Of a stretch of DNA of 64,000 nucleotides, positions 48,521 to 56,677 are shown in pieces; position 1 is the first letter of the stretch; every line of letters starts with the position of its first letter. The position numbers and the translations under genes were made by a program. This DNA is from Sphingomonas pituitosa NBRC 102491 (GTDB taxonomy: Bacteria > Pseudomonadota > Alphaproteobacteria > Sphingomonadales > Sphingomonadaceae): positions 62,001 through 126,000 of the forward strand of contig NZ_BCYY01000016.1 in NCBI RefSeq assembly GCF_001598435.1, read 5' to 3'. The notes under the pieces are model-generated. The model was not told the DNA's origin. It was given only the letters and a program-made list of their open reading frames with translations, and did no database searches.

Positions 48521-49569
48521 TGGCGACGTTCCGCCAGCGCGACCCGCTCACCGGCGCGCTGCAATTCGACAGCGGCGCCGGCGACAAGGCGGCGATCATC
48601 CTGGGCGGCCTGTCCATCGACTATGCGAGCAACCCGGACGGCGCGATCGATGTGCCGGCGCTGAATGGCTCGCGCCCCTTCGCGTTCGTGCGCGGGGAGG
48701 CATATCTAGGCCGGCCTAACGTCACCGTGTCGGGATCAACCCTGATCTGGCACCGGACCCCAACGCAAGGCGGGAACTACCCGACCACCGGCACCTTCGA
48801 CGTGCTCTATGGCGGGATAGACCTGATCACGCTCGGCGGCGCGGCAGGCTCGCGCATGGTTCTGCGCAACGACGCGGGCAAGATCGTTTTCACCAGCCTG
48901 TTCGCGAGCTACCAGCATGCGGGCAAGACGACAGCGACCAAGTTCGCGTCCGGCTTCCAGCGCGCCAATCAATGGCTGATCAGCCCCCCGGGCGCATTGA
49001 ACCCGGCCCGCATGGTGGCGATCCGGCCGGTCGGGGCGCCTGCTGGGCCCATGGGGGCCTCTTACACCGCCGCAGGACCAACCGGCATCCGGCTTGCGGC
49101 GCCGAATAACTGGTCGGGCGCCGGTGATTTCTACCTGATCGAGAAGCCTTCCCAGATCGCCGCCAAGCCAGGCTTCAACGCGAGGTCTCCCATAACTGGG
49201 GAACTGACCTTCAGCAGCGCGCAGCAGGCCGTCCGGGCTGTCGACATCATCAACGGCGCGCCGGGATCGTGGGTGGGAACGCCGGGACGTAAATATGCAG
49301 CCGTCTTCCCCGGGATGATCGGATACCACGGCGACGAGGAGACCGACCTTACGATGCAGGGCGGCCAGCTGATCGTCGGCGACAATCCGCCGTATTGGAC
49401 TTGGACCGGCTACGCCCTCACCGCGCAGGCGCGGGACGGAAGCCCGCATATCCTTGACTTCGACTGGCTGCAGCACTCCGGCAACCTCTACGGGGTCAAC
49501 AAGGCGAACCCGCAGCCTCTGACCTACAACACCGGGACGATCATGATCGTCGACGTGACGGGCCTCTGA
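48520..49569 (+). CDS. tail protein
   Basis: A 349-aa, Gly-rich, beta-type protein (TFRQRDPLTGALQFDSGAG; FDVLYGGIDLITLGG). The repeat of TGxLxF motifs near the start and at GELTFSS suggests two related parts. It overlaps the central tail gene's stop. Likely a fibre or tip component; family not recognised. Confidence 0.65.
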   Translation: MATFRQRDPLTGALQFDSGAGDKAAIILGGLSIDYASNPDGAIDVPALNGSRPFAFVRGEAYLGRPNVTVSGSTLIWHRTPTQGGNYPTTGTFDVLYGGIDLITLGGAAGSRMVLRNDAGKIVFTSLFASYQHAGKTTATKFASGFQRANQWLISPPGALNPARMVAIRPVGAPAGPMGASYTAAGPTGIRLAAPNNWSGAGDFYLIEKPSQIAAKPGFNARSPITGELTFSSAQQAVRAVDIINGAPGSWVGTPGRKYAAVFPGMIGYHGDEETDLTMQGGQLIVGDNPPYWTWTGYALTAQARDGSPHILDFDWLQHSGNLYGVNKANPQPLTYNTGTIMIVDVTGL

Positions 49570-49593
49570 CCTCCCACATATCAGGAGCTGAGA

Positions 49594-50232
49594 ATGTTCA
49601 TTCTCGAGCACGAGATGCCGAACGGGGCTCTCGCGAAATATCACCGTGCCGACAGCTTCATGGGCATGCAGGGCGGCACGCAGGTGCTGGTCGACAGCTA
49701 TGCCAAGGAAGACATGGTGCTGATCGTCTGGCGCGGCACGTACACGCTGCCGCCGGAGGTGCGCATCGGGAGTCTCGCGGACGCCGAGGCGGCGCTCACC
49801 GCCACCGGCAGGCCTTTCGCGGGCGCTGCTCTGATCGACGCGGCCACCGGGGATCTAGACCTCGCGAAGGTGCGAGCCTGGGCTGCGGCCAAGGCGGCGC
49901 GCGACGGTTGCGCCGGCGGCGGATGCCAGACGCCGCTGGGCCGGGTGGATAGTGACGAGCGAAGCCGGGTCCTGATCGCGGGCGCGGTGCAGATGGCCCA
50001 GATCGCGCTGGCCGGAGGCGAGCCCTATTCCGTCGACTGGGTCATGGCCGATAATCAGCCCAGAGCGCACGACGCGCTGGCCATGATCGCGCTGGGCGTC
50101 GCGGTCGGCGAGCACATCGCGAGCTGCTGGCAGCGCGCTCAGGCCCTCCGCGCGGAGATCGATGCCGCCGAGACGGTCGAGGACCTCGCGGCGCTGGACA
50201 TCATCAGCGGCTGGCCAGGGGCAGCCGCATGA
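49594..50232 (+). CDS. tail-fibre-region protein
   Basis: A 212-aa protein. The N-terminus is beta-type (MFILEHEMPNGALAKYH) and the C-terminal half is helical with a Cys pair (CAGGGCQTPLGRVDSDER). It resembles the DUF4376-type proteins near phage fibres. It overlaps the next gene by four bases. Confidence 0.6.
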   Translation: MFILEHEMPNGALAKYHRADSFMGMQGGTQVLVDSYAKEDMVLIVWRGTYTLPPEVRIGSLADAEAALTATGRPFAGAALIDAATGDLDLAKVRAWAAAKAARDGCAGGGCQTPLGRVDSDERSRVLIAGAVQMAQIALAGGEPYSVDWVMADNQPRAHDALAMIALGVAVGEHIASCWQRAQALRAEIDAAETVEDLAALDIISGWPGAAA

Positions 50233-50774
50233 TGCAGACTCGCTTCCCCCCGTCGTTCAACGACAACCCGCTGAGCTATGGGTTCGCGCTGTTCAGCCTG
50301 GCGCTGATCACGTCGATCTCGCTGGCCTATGTGATCGCCGCGGTGCTCGAGCGGTCGCGGGAGCGCGAGGTGAACGCGAAGATCCGCAACGTGGCGCTGC
50401 CGCCTTCACCGACCGGGCTGACGCTGCTGAGCTATCACCGGCTGATCCTGTGCGGGCTCCTCTTGACGATCATCCTTGGCGCTGGACCCGACGTCCTGTT
50501 GCTGCTCGCCTGGGGCGAGGCGTCCGACGAAGCGATGTGGTGGATCTTCCAGCTGGATCGCGTCTGCGACGCCGCGACCATCATCCCTTTCCTGATGTCG
50601 ATGTTCCTCACGATCCGCGCCGAGCGCTCGATCGAGCATCGCCTGGGCTTGGATCCGATCAAAATTCCTGTCCGCCCGACCTGGGGAATGGTGCGCGACA
50701 AGCTCAAGATAACGGGGGCGGTGCTGTGCATAGCGGTGGGAGTGACCTTGTACAAAGCGGCGGGCTTGCGGTGA
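50229..50774 (+). CDS. membrane protein of the lysis region
   Basis: A 181-aa inner-membrane protein with about four hydrophobic segments: LFSLALITSISLAYVIAAVL, LILCGLLLTIILGA, a middle segment (AATIIPFLMSMFLTI) and ITGAVLCIAVGVTLY. It lies before the holin candidate and may be a second holin or antiholin; this is positional inference. Confidence 0.65.
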   Translation: MMQTRFPPSFNDNPLSYGFALFSLALITSISLAYVIAAVLERSREREVNAKIRNVALPPSPTGLTLLSYHRLILCGLLLTIILGAGPDVLLLLAWGEASDEAMWWIFQLDRVCDAATIIPFLMSMFLTIRAERSIEHRLGLDPIKIPVRPTWGMVRDKLKITGAVLCIAVGVTLYKAAGLR

Positions 50775-51154
50775 AGCTATCGGGTGCGGCAGTCGCCGCG
50801 CCGACCTTCGGTCCGGCCATCGTCACGGCGTTCGGCGTCGATATTCCAATCCTCGCGCTTGCGCTCTCGGTCATCGGCCTCGTTCTCGCGCGCTTCATCG
50901 CCCCGCCGCCGCTCCGCAAGCTGACGTTTCGGCAGGAAGTGGCGCTCACCGCCCTGCTGCTGATCATCCTGTTCCTGATCGTGACCGGTGAATTTCCCAT
51001 CATCGGCGGCGGGCATCCGATCGGCGCCGGCATGGCGGTGATGTGGGGCATCGGCCTGGGATTCTCGGGCATGCTCGCAATCGAGTTCTTCGGCAATCGC
51101 GCGATGGCGATGCTCCGCGCCGCCTTCGGCAAGGATGCCAGCGGCGCCGAATAG
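50771..51154 (+). CDS. putative holin
   Basis: A 127-aa protein with GTG start at 50771 overlapping the previous stop. It has three membrane segments: IPILALALSVIGLVLARFI, ALTALLLIILFLIVTG and GAGMAVMWGIGLGFSGMLAI, with a charged C-terminus. Size, topology and the endolysin gene 31 bases on fit a class I holin. Confidence 0.72.
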   Translation: MKLSGAAVAAPTFGPAIVTAFGVDIPILALALSVIGLVLARFIAPPPLRKLTFRQEVALTALLLIILFLIVTGEFPIIGGGHPIGAGMAVMWGIGLGFSGMLAIEFFGNRAMAMLRAAFGKDASGAE

Positions 51155-51185
51155 GCGACCGACCCTCTCAACCCGGAGACAATCC

Positions 51186-51872
51186 ATGGACATGACGACG
51201 CTACGGCGGCGGCTGGTGGCGCTTGGCCATCAGCCGGGCACCGAGGGCGCGCCTTTCGGTGCCGCCGATCGCACGGCGATCCTGACCGCGCTCACCGATG
51301 GGCCCGACTACAAGCTCGGCGATCACGACATCGAGGATGCCGCCGACAGGTTGAAGGTTGACCCGGCCGCCATCTGGGCAGTGTGGGACGTCGAGGGCAG
51401 CGCGTCGCCGTTCATCGCCGGCCGGCCGACCATCCTGTTCGAGCCGCATCGGTTCAGCCGCGCGACCGGGCACCGGTACGATGCCAGTCACCCGAAGATC
51501 TCCTCCAGGACGTGGAACCGCGCCCTCTATCCGGGCAGCCAGGTTGGACGCTGGAACCAGTTGCTCGAGGCGGTGGCGCTCGACCTCGACGCGGGCTTCG
51601 CCTCGGCGAGCTACGGCGGCTTTCAGGTCCTGGGCGAGAACTATGCCGTGTGCGGCGCGACGTCGCCCTGGGCGTTCGCCTGGCAGCAGTCGCAGACCGA
51701 GGCGGACCAGCTCGACGGCTTCCTGCGGTTCGTGGAGGGGCGGGGGCTCGTGGCCGCGCTGCGCGGGCAGCAGTGGGCGAAGTTCGCCGCTGGCTACAAC
51801 GGCAGCGCCTACCGCGAGAACTGCTACGACACGCGCCTCGCCGCCGCCTTTGCCAAGCGCCGCGCGGCATGA
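51186..51872 (+). CDS. endolysin (DUF3380-type N-acetylmuramidase)
   Basis: A 228-aa muramidase that cleaves the peptidoglycan glycan. IWAVWDVEGSASPFIAGRP holds the likely catalytic Glu, then ILFEPHRFSRATGHRYDASHP and the C-terminal KFAAGYNGSAYRENCYDTRL complete the DUF3380 pattern. The first 40 residues may be a small binding part. No signal peptide, so it depends on the holin. Confidence 0.9.
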   Translation: MDMTTLRRRLVALGHQPGTEGAPFGAADRTAILTALTDGPDYKLGDHDIEDAADRLKVDPAAIWAVWDVEGSASPFIAGRPTILFEPHRFSRATGHRYDASHPKISSRTWNRALYPGSQVGRWNQLLEAVALDLDAGFASASYGGFQVLGENYAVCGATSPWAFAWQQSQTEADQLDGFLRFVEGRGLVAALRGQQWAKFAAGYNGSAYRENCYDTRLAAAFAKRRAA

Positions 51873-52057
51873 GGTGCACCTATTGCGGGTCGGGCGAGCA
51901 CCAGAAGCCGCTTTGCCCCCATACTTGGGGCGGCTCGTCCGCGCGGGTGCGCCTCCGCTGCACATACTGCGGCGGCCGCGATCATGCCTACGAGGCTTGC
52001 CCGAAGATCCTGGCGCCGCACCGGCGCGATCCAAACGCCTTCATCCGGAGACGCTGA
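51869..52057 (+). CDS. double CCHC zinc-knuckle protein
   Basis: A 62-aa protein made of two knuckles, CTYCGSGEHQKPLC and CTYCGGRDHAYEAC, each exactly C-x2-C-x4-H-x4-C as in retroviral nucleocapsid proteins, plus a basic tail. Such knuckles bind single-stranded nucleic acid. It overlaps the endolysin stop by four bases. Its role in the lysis block is unknown. Confidence 0.75.
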   Translation: MRCTYCGSGEHQKPLCPHTWGGSSARVRLRCTYCGGRDHAYEACPKILAPHRRDPNAFIRRR

Positions 52058-52060
52058 ACC

Positions 52061-52402
52061 ATGCGCATGCTCTCGCCAATTCTTGCAGAGTATCGGCCAA
52101 GCCGTGTCGGCTTCTGGTGCCCTGGCTGCCACGCCCCACACGTGCTTCCCGTCGCTCCGGCACAGGGCGGCGATGCCTGGGGCTACAATGGCTCTCCGGA
52201 AGCACCGACCTTCATGCCGAGCGTTCTTGTTCGCACCGGCCGCGCTGTCGATCCGGCGTTTCAACCGGAGCCGGGCGACCCTCCGGAGGTCTGCCACTCC
52301 TTTGTGACGGACGGCCGCATCGCCTTCCTCGGCGACTGCACCCATGCGCTCGCCGGCCAGACCGTCGACCTTCCCCATTGGCCAGAGGACCGGGACGCAT
52401 GA
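52061..52402 (+). CDS. hypothetical phage protein (DUF6527-like)
   Basis: A 113-aa protein with FWCPGCHAPHVLPV, then ACH/CTHAL-type Cys-His positions (EVCHSFVTDGRIAFLGDCTH), which may bind metal. Similar short proteins occur near phage lysis genes. It overlaps Rz by four bases. Confidence 0.65.
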   Translation: MRMLSPILAEYRPSRVGFWCPGCHAPHVLPVAPAQGGDAWGYNGSPEAPTFMPSVLVRTGRAVDPAFQPEPGDPPEVCHSFVTDGRIAFLGDCTHALAGQTVDLPHWPEDRDA

Positions 52403-52995
52403 ACCTGCAACGCTATGTCTCGCTGGGGCTCGCCCTGGCGTTCGCAATCTCGCTCGCCGTGATCGGGCATGTCGCCCAGCAGAAGGACGCGCTGCGCGCC
52501 GCCGCGTCGACGGCGGGGCATGCGGTCGACAAGGGCGGCAAGCCCGTCACGCTCTCCACCAAGGGCGCGATTGCGCAAATCCGGATCCTCGGCGCCGCCG
52601 TCGACCAGGCGCGGCAAGCGCGCGCCGACGCCGCGGCCAAGGATGCCACCCACGCTCTCACCGTCGAGCGCGCCGACGCGCGCACCAACCAGGAGGTATC
52701 GAATGATGTTCTCGCGAAATTCGATCGCGTGCAGGCTGAGCTTGCCGCTTCTCGCGCTCTCGCTGCTCAGCGCATGCGCGAGCTCGCCGCAGCCCGAGCC
52801 GATCAGGGTGGTGGCGGAGCGCCGGCTGGCCCCGCAGATCCCGACGCCACCTGCCGCGCTCACTTCGCCGCTTCGTGTGACGATGTTCTTGCCCTCCTCG
52901 CGGAGGCCGAGCGCAACACCGCCGTCGCCCTCGGCTGGCAGGCCTTCTGGGCCGGAATAGCTGCGAACCATGCCGACGGCGGAGCGAACGATTGA
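52399..52995 (+). CDS. i-spanin (Rz-like)
   Basis: A 198-aa inner-membrane spanin subunit: N-terminal signal anchor SLGLALAFAISLAVIGHVA, then a long periplasmic coiled coil (QVSNDVLAKFDRVQAELAAS-like helix) and a C-terminal globular part. It works with the embedded Rz1 to fuse or disrupt the outer membrane. Confidence 0.85.
   Translation: MNLQRYVSLGLALAFAISLAVIGHVAQQKDALRAAASTAGHAVDKGGKPVTLSTKGAIAQIRILGAAVDQARQARADAAAKDATHALTVERADARTNQEVSNDVLAKFDRVQAELAASRALAAQRMRELAAARADQGGGGAPAGPADPDATCRAHFAASCDDVLALLAEAERNTAVALGWQAFWAGIAANHADGGAND
52703..52960 (+). CDS. o-spanin (Rz1-like), embedded in Rz
   Basis: An 85-aa outer-membrane lipoprotein encoded in another frame inside Rz. Signal SLPLLALSLLSAC ends in the lipobox LSAC with Cys25; the mature part is Pro-rich (SSPQPEP, PQIPTPPAAL). 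AGGAGG lies six bases before the ATG. The fully nested arrangement is as in lambda. Confidence 0.82.
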   Translation: MMFSRNSIACRLSLPLLALSLLSACASSPQPEPIRVVAERRLAPQIPTPPAALTSPLRVTMFLPSSRRPSATPPSPSAGRPSGPE

Positions 52996-53043
52996 TGCCC
53001 GCGACCGCCACAATCCAAAGCATCGATCGGTAGGAGCGCTGCT

Positions 53044-54696
53044 ATGCGCCTGAGCGCCTTGAACTTGTCCGTATCCACCCGTGCGCTGTTTGCAGGGCGT
53101 GTTGCATTGCCCATAGGGACGCCGGCGGTGCGCACCGGCACGTCCCCGCTGTGGTACAGCTACGTCGGAACGGGGCTCCGAGAGAACGTCACGACCGGTA
53201 GCGGCGGCGATCTCCAGGCTGTCGACCAGGCCAATCGGTATCACATCCGCGACAAGGACATGTGGTCAGCGGAATGGGACGTCACCGATCCCCTGATCTG
53301 CTTCAGTCCCTACGCCTACGCGCCGGGTGGCGGCACGTCCTTTGTGTCCAAGGGCAGCTTCGCTGCCACCATCGAGGTGGTCAACGTGATCTGGGATGGC
53401 GTGTCTCACGTCGCTACGTCCGTCACCCCGAACCGCATCGACACCTCGACTGGCGAGGATGCTTTTTGGATCAAGCTCGCCGGCATCACCGTCCCCGCGA
53501 ACAAGAAGATCACCATCCGGTTTGCCTACGTCTTCGACGACATCCCGGGCCAGACCTTTCCGAAGAACGCATATACGGCCTACACGGGCGGGCAGTCCAA
53601 ATCCTCGGCAACCTCGCTCGCAACCGCGGCGACGGGCGCCGGTGCAATCAGCCAGCCGAACAACCCGAACACGCTGGTGCCGGTCAAGATGGCGGCCAAG
53701 GGCGGCGACGGCCGCAAGTGCGTCATGCTGACTGGCGACAGCAAGGGCTATGGCCGCGATCAGGCAGCGCACGCCTACCAGCTCAATGCGCGCCTGGAAT
53801 CGGGCTATGCCAGCATCGGGCTCGACCGCAACGATGGCGGAGCCAAGCGCCTCCCGTTCGCAAACTGCTGTATTTCCGGTCAGAACGTGGAAAATTTCGG
53901 CAACGCTGCGCTCATGGCCGGTATGCTGGCAATGACCGACAAGCTGGTCGCGCTGAACGGTGGCGTGATGCCCTACGACGTCCTGCTCAGTCAGCATGGC
54001 ACGAACAGCATCACCGGCGGCGCCCTGCTCCCCACGCTGATCCAGAGCTACCGGGACATGTACGGGCTCTGGCGCAGTCGTGGCGGCGCTCCCGCGGTGC
54101 CTATCGCGCAGCTCGAACTCACTACCTATGCCGGCGCCGGCACCGATGCCTTCGCGACGCTGGAGGGTCAGAACCTTTCGGCGCGAGGCTTCGTCGATCG
54201 GTATCCGGACGGCATCCGGTGGCAGCTTAACGCCGCGATCGGTGGCCCCGATGGGCTCGGCGATCCGAATGCGGCGCTCCGCAACGGGGTAAACGCGATC
54301 ACCTGGAGCGAGGCGCCATGGCGTGACGGTGCTGCCGACACCGGCGTCAACCGGGACAAGTGGCCGATCGCACCGCTCAACACGACGCTGGCTGCGGCCT
54401 GGACCGGCTCCGGCCCGGCGCGCGTCAACGGGCAGTTCAACGGCAAGCTCCACCTCCAGATCAAGGGAGACAACGGCAACTGGTATTACGGGATCGTCAG
54501 TGCCGTGACCGACAATGGCGATGGCACCAGCACCGTCGCCTCGGTCGCGCAGGGCGGTGGCAGCGCCGCCGCGGCCGGAAACGTAGTGCGCGGCGTCTAC
54601 GCTGGCGGCAGCGGCCTCCACGAGAGCGCAGCCATGCACGAGATCGAGTCGGCAGCGGTTGTCCGGCTCAAGATTGCAATGGGAGAGGCTGCATGA
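53044..54696 (+). CDS. SGNH/GDSL hydrolase-like tail protein
   Basis: A 550-aa protein with VMLTGDSKGYG (GDS, nucleophile Ser about residue 232), SQHGTNSITGG (about 315) and GLHESAAMHEIE (about 522) in SGNH order. The N-terminal 210 residues are a beta domain that may attach it to the virion. Such enzymes remove O-acetyl groups from capsule or O-antigen. AGGAG precedes the ATG. It is coupled to the beta-helix gene. Confidence 0.75.
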   Translation: MRLSALNLSVSTRALFAGRVALPIGTPAVRTGTSPLWYSYVGTGLRENVTTGSGGDLQAVDQANRYHIRDKDMWSAEWDVTDPLICFSPYAYAPGGGTSFVSKGSFAATIEVVNVIWDGVSHVATSVTPNRIDTSTGEDAFWIKLAGITVPANKKITIRFAYVFDDIPGQTFPKNAYTAYTGGQSKSSATSLATAATGAGAISQPNNPNTLVPVKMAAKGGDGRKCVMLTGDSKGYGRDQAAHAYQLNARLESGYASIGLDRNDGGAKRLPFANCCISGQNVENFGNAALMAGMLAMTDKLVALNGGVMPYDVLLSQHGTNSITGGALLPTLIQSYRDMYGLWRSRGGAPAVPIAQLELTTYAGAGTDAFATLEGQNLSARGFVDRYPDGIRWQLNAAIGGPDGLGDPNAALRNGVNAITWSEAPWRDGAADTGVNRDKWPIAPLNTTLAAAWTGSGPARVNGQFNGKLHLQIKGDNGNWYYGIVSAVTDNGDGTSTVASVAQGGGSAAAAGNVVRGVYAGGSGLHESAAMHEIESAAVVRLKIAMGEAA

Positions 54697-55661
54697 TCTC
54701 GCTGATACTCGCCGCCACCATCGCGGTAGCCACTCCGACCGAACTTCCGGCTGCGCTCAAGCGGGCGCAGCCGGGGGACGTGATCCAGCTCGCGCCCGGC
54801 CGCTATGGGGTGGCGACCATCACCGCGTCCGACGTGACGATCCGGAGCGCCGACCCCAAGCGGCCCGCGCTGTTCGACCGCATCGCGATCAACGACGCGC
54901 GCAACCTGGTGCTGTCCGGGGTGGAGGTGTCGTACACGCCCGCGCCCGGCGAGCCCAACTGGCAGGTGATGATCCGCATCACTGGCGGCAGCAACATCAC
55001 CATCGACAACACCTATGTCCACGGCGTGATCGACGGCGATGTGTCGCGGGACGTGAACGGCATCTGGGCATATGGTGTTGACGGCCTGACGGTCAGCAAC
55101 TCGCGTTTCCTGGAGATCAATGCCGGCATCAAGGTGGACACCAGCCGGGGCGTCGTGATCCGGGGCAACGACATTGGCTGGATTGGCAACGACGCGATCG
55201 AGATCCCCGGTTCGAACGGGGTGACGATCGCCTGGAACACGGTGCACGACTTCCGCACCAACCCCGGCATGCACCCGGATTTCGTGCAGTGCTGGACGAC
55301 CCGACAGACCTCGGGCTGCAAGAACGTCCGCATCTTCCGCAACGAGATCCTCGGCAGCCCCGGCCACGAGCCCCAGGGGGTATTCTTCGGCGACGAGGAC
55401 GGCGTCGGCGGTTACGAGAACATCGAGATCACCGGCAACCGCTTCTACATGACGATGTGGCATGCGATCAGCCTGTCCAGCCGCCCGAAGAACGTGACGA
55501 TCCGCTTCAACGAGGTGGTCGCCGGGCCGAACTATACCCCCTGGATCAAGGTTGACGGCGCGGCGATGGTCGAGGGCAACACGGCCCCCAGCTTCTACAT
55601 TGGCACGAAGGCCAGCGTGCTGCCGGCGGGCAATGCCGTGGACGGGCTGTTCCGTAAGTAG
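54693..55661 (+). CDS. right-handed beta-helix protein (possible depolymerase)
   Basis: A 322-aa protein with a hydrophobic start (MISLILAATIAVATP) and then repeated strands of the pectate-lyase type (NITIDNTYVHGVIDG, VVIRGNDIGWIGNDAIEI, VRIFRNEILG, VTIRFNEVVAG). Asp-rich turns near HPDFVQCW and FFGDEDG could form an active groove. Likely acts on a surface polysaccharide with the SGNH protein. The N-terminus might instead mean it is exported by the host. Confidence 0.75.
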   Translation: MISLILAATIAVATPTELPAALKRAQPGDVIQLAPGRYGVATITASDVTIRSADPKRPALFDRIAINDARNLVLSGVEVSYTPAPGEPNWQVMIRITGGSNITIDNTYVHGVIDGDVSRDVNGIWAYGVDGLTVSNSRFLEINAGIKVDTSRGVVIRGNDIGWIGNDAIEIPGSNGVTIAWNTVHDFRTNPGMHPDFVQCWTTRQTSGCKNVRIFRNEILGSPGHEPQGVFFGDEDGVGGYENIEITGNRFYMTMWHAISLSSRPKNVTIRFNEVVAGPNYTPWIKVDGAAMVEGNTAPSFYIGTKASVLPAGNAVDGLFRK

Positions 55662-55706
55662 CTGCAGGCGCTCGACTCCTGTAAATGTTCTTGTCATGTT
55701 CCGCGC

Positions 55707-56027
55707 ATGCGAATCGCCAGAGATCGAGCGATCTTCCACGCATTGTGCGTGGTGGATGAAGCGCAGGAGCGCGCCAGAGCCGGGGCGGTGGCCCCGTCGG
55801 CCGCGCTCCGCCTGGCGCTCGCCTTCCTGCACCTCTGCGGCGCGGAACGTGGATGGATCGACCAACTGTGGGAGGCGCTGGTGAAGCGGGATGAGGCCGG
55901 GGGAGGGGCGACGGCATTCGGTCGTAGCCAGCAGATCACGGCCGCGGTGAATGCCATCACGCGGGAGGTGGGCGTCGAGCGCTCGTTGGAGCTGATCGAG
56001 GCCCTTCGAGCTGCGCGGCGGGATTGA
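55707..56027 (+). CDS. hypothetical helical protein
   Basis: A 106-aa Ala/Arg-rich helical protein (FHALCVVDEAQERARAG; EVGVERSLELIEALRAARRD). It follows the late genes after 45 bases without a clear ribosome site. No family. Confidence 0.5.
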   Translation: MRIARDRAIFHALCVVDEAQERARAGAVAPSAALRLALAFLHLCGAERGWIDQLWEALVKRDEAGGGATAFGRSQQITAAVNAITREVGVERSLELIEALRAARRD

Positions 56028-56060
56028 AGAGGGACGTCACATCAGCCTTTCTTGCCGTCC

Positions 56061-56357
56061 TCAGGTCGCGCGGCGGAGCACGGTCCGGTAGTTCGGCTTG
56101 TAGCGGCGACGCTCAGCAAAGGCGCGGCGATCATCCATCCGCGCGGGCGCGCCCAGGTGCTGGCCGGGGATGCCGAAGAATCGAGCGAGCTTGTCTCGAT
56201 CGGCGATCGCCAGCTCGTACGGCACCGCTTCGCGGATATGCCGAGCGATGTACCCGTCCTGGCGGCCGAGCAGGCGCGATAGGGTTGCGTAGGTGCAGCG
56301 GTTATCCGCGCACAGCTCCGCAATCCGCTGGCGGATGACGTCCGGCGATGGTCCCAT
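56061..56357 (-). CDS. XRE-type regulator near attR
   Basis: A 98-aa protein with an HTH (TYATLSRLLGRQDGYIARHI) and a basic C-terminus (RRRYKPNYRTVLRR). It points against the late genes, typical of lysogeny-expressed genes near att. A CCGAT-N9-ATCGG repeat (56370-56388) just upstream may be its operator. Confidence 0.7.
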   Translation of the reverse strand: MGPSPDVIRQRIAELCADNRCTYATLSRLLGRQDGYIARHIREAVPYELAIADRDKLARFFGIPGQHLGAPARMDDRRAFAERRRYKPNYRTVLRRAT

Positions 56358-56460
56358 GGTGCGCGCGTCCCGATCTCGTTCTTATCGGATCTACATAGAC
56401 GGCGTTCTGGATGTGTTCCAGCGGAGCGCGCTTCCAGCGCGGGCAAAGGCGGAAAATTGT

Positions 56461-56482
56461 TTGGGGGCATCCTTGGGGGCAT
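56461..56482 (+). promoter_or_regulatory. candidate integrase arm-type sites, right
   Basis: TTGGGGGCAT at 56461-56470 and 56473-56482, 12 bp apart, match the pair beside the integrase gene (11786 and 11807). They lie 64 bp inside attR. Confidence 0.55.
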
Positions 56483-56545
56483 TATCGAGAATGGCCGGCC
56501 TCAGAGGCACGCAAATTAGCCGTATTCTGGCCTGATCGTGGTAGG

Positions 56546-56559
56546 CGGCGGACCCACCA
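56546..56559. repeat. attR core
   Basis: CGGCGGACCCACCA, identical to the last 14 bases of tRNA-Lys at 11647-11660. It marks the right prophage boundary. Confidence 0.88.
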
Positions 56560-56677
56560 CCGCCTCTCCCGTTTGCGCGATGCCATGGTCGGTGTTCCAT
56601 ATACACGCTGCCAGGCTCAGCATGCGCGGGCCGGTCCGGGCTTGGCGAAGCTCGACACCTTCCTCGAAGCTATCATC

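Larger units (their letters stand above)
11647..56559 (+). mobile_element. temperate siphovirus prophage integrated in tRNA-Lys
   Basis: The element spans 44,899 bp from one 14-bp repeat to the other. It carries an integrase at the left end, a lambda-like switch and a full head, tail and lysis set in siphovirus order. There is a tail tube but no sheath or baseplate-wedge genes. HK97-type portal, protease and capsid proteins and a P27-type small terminase indicate a tailed phage of the HK97-capsid group. No disrupted structural gene is visible, so the prophage may be inducible. Confidence 0.95.
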
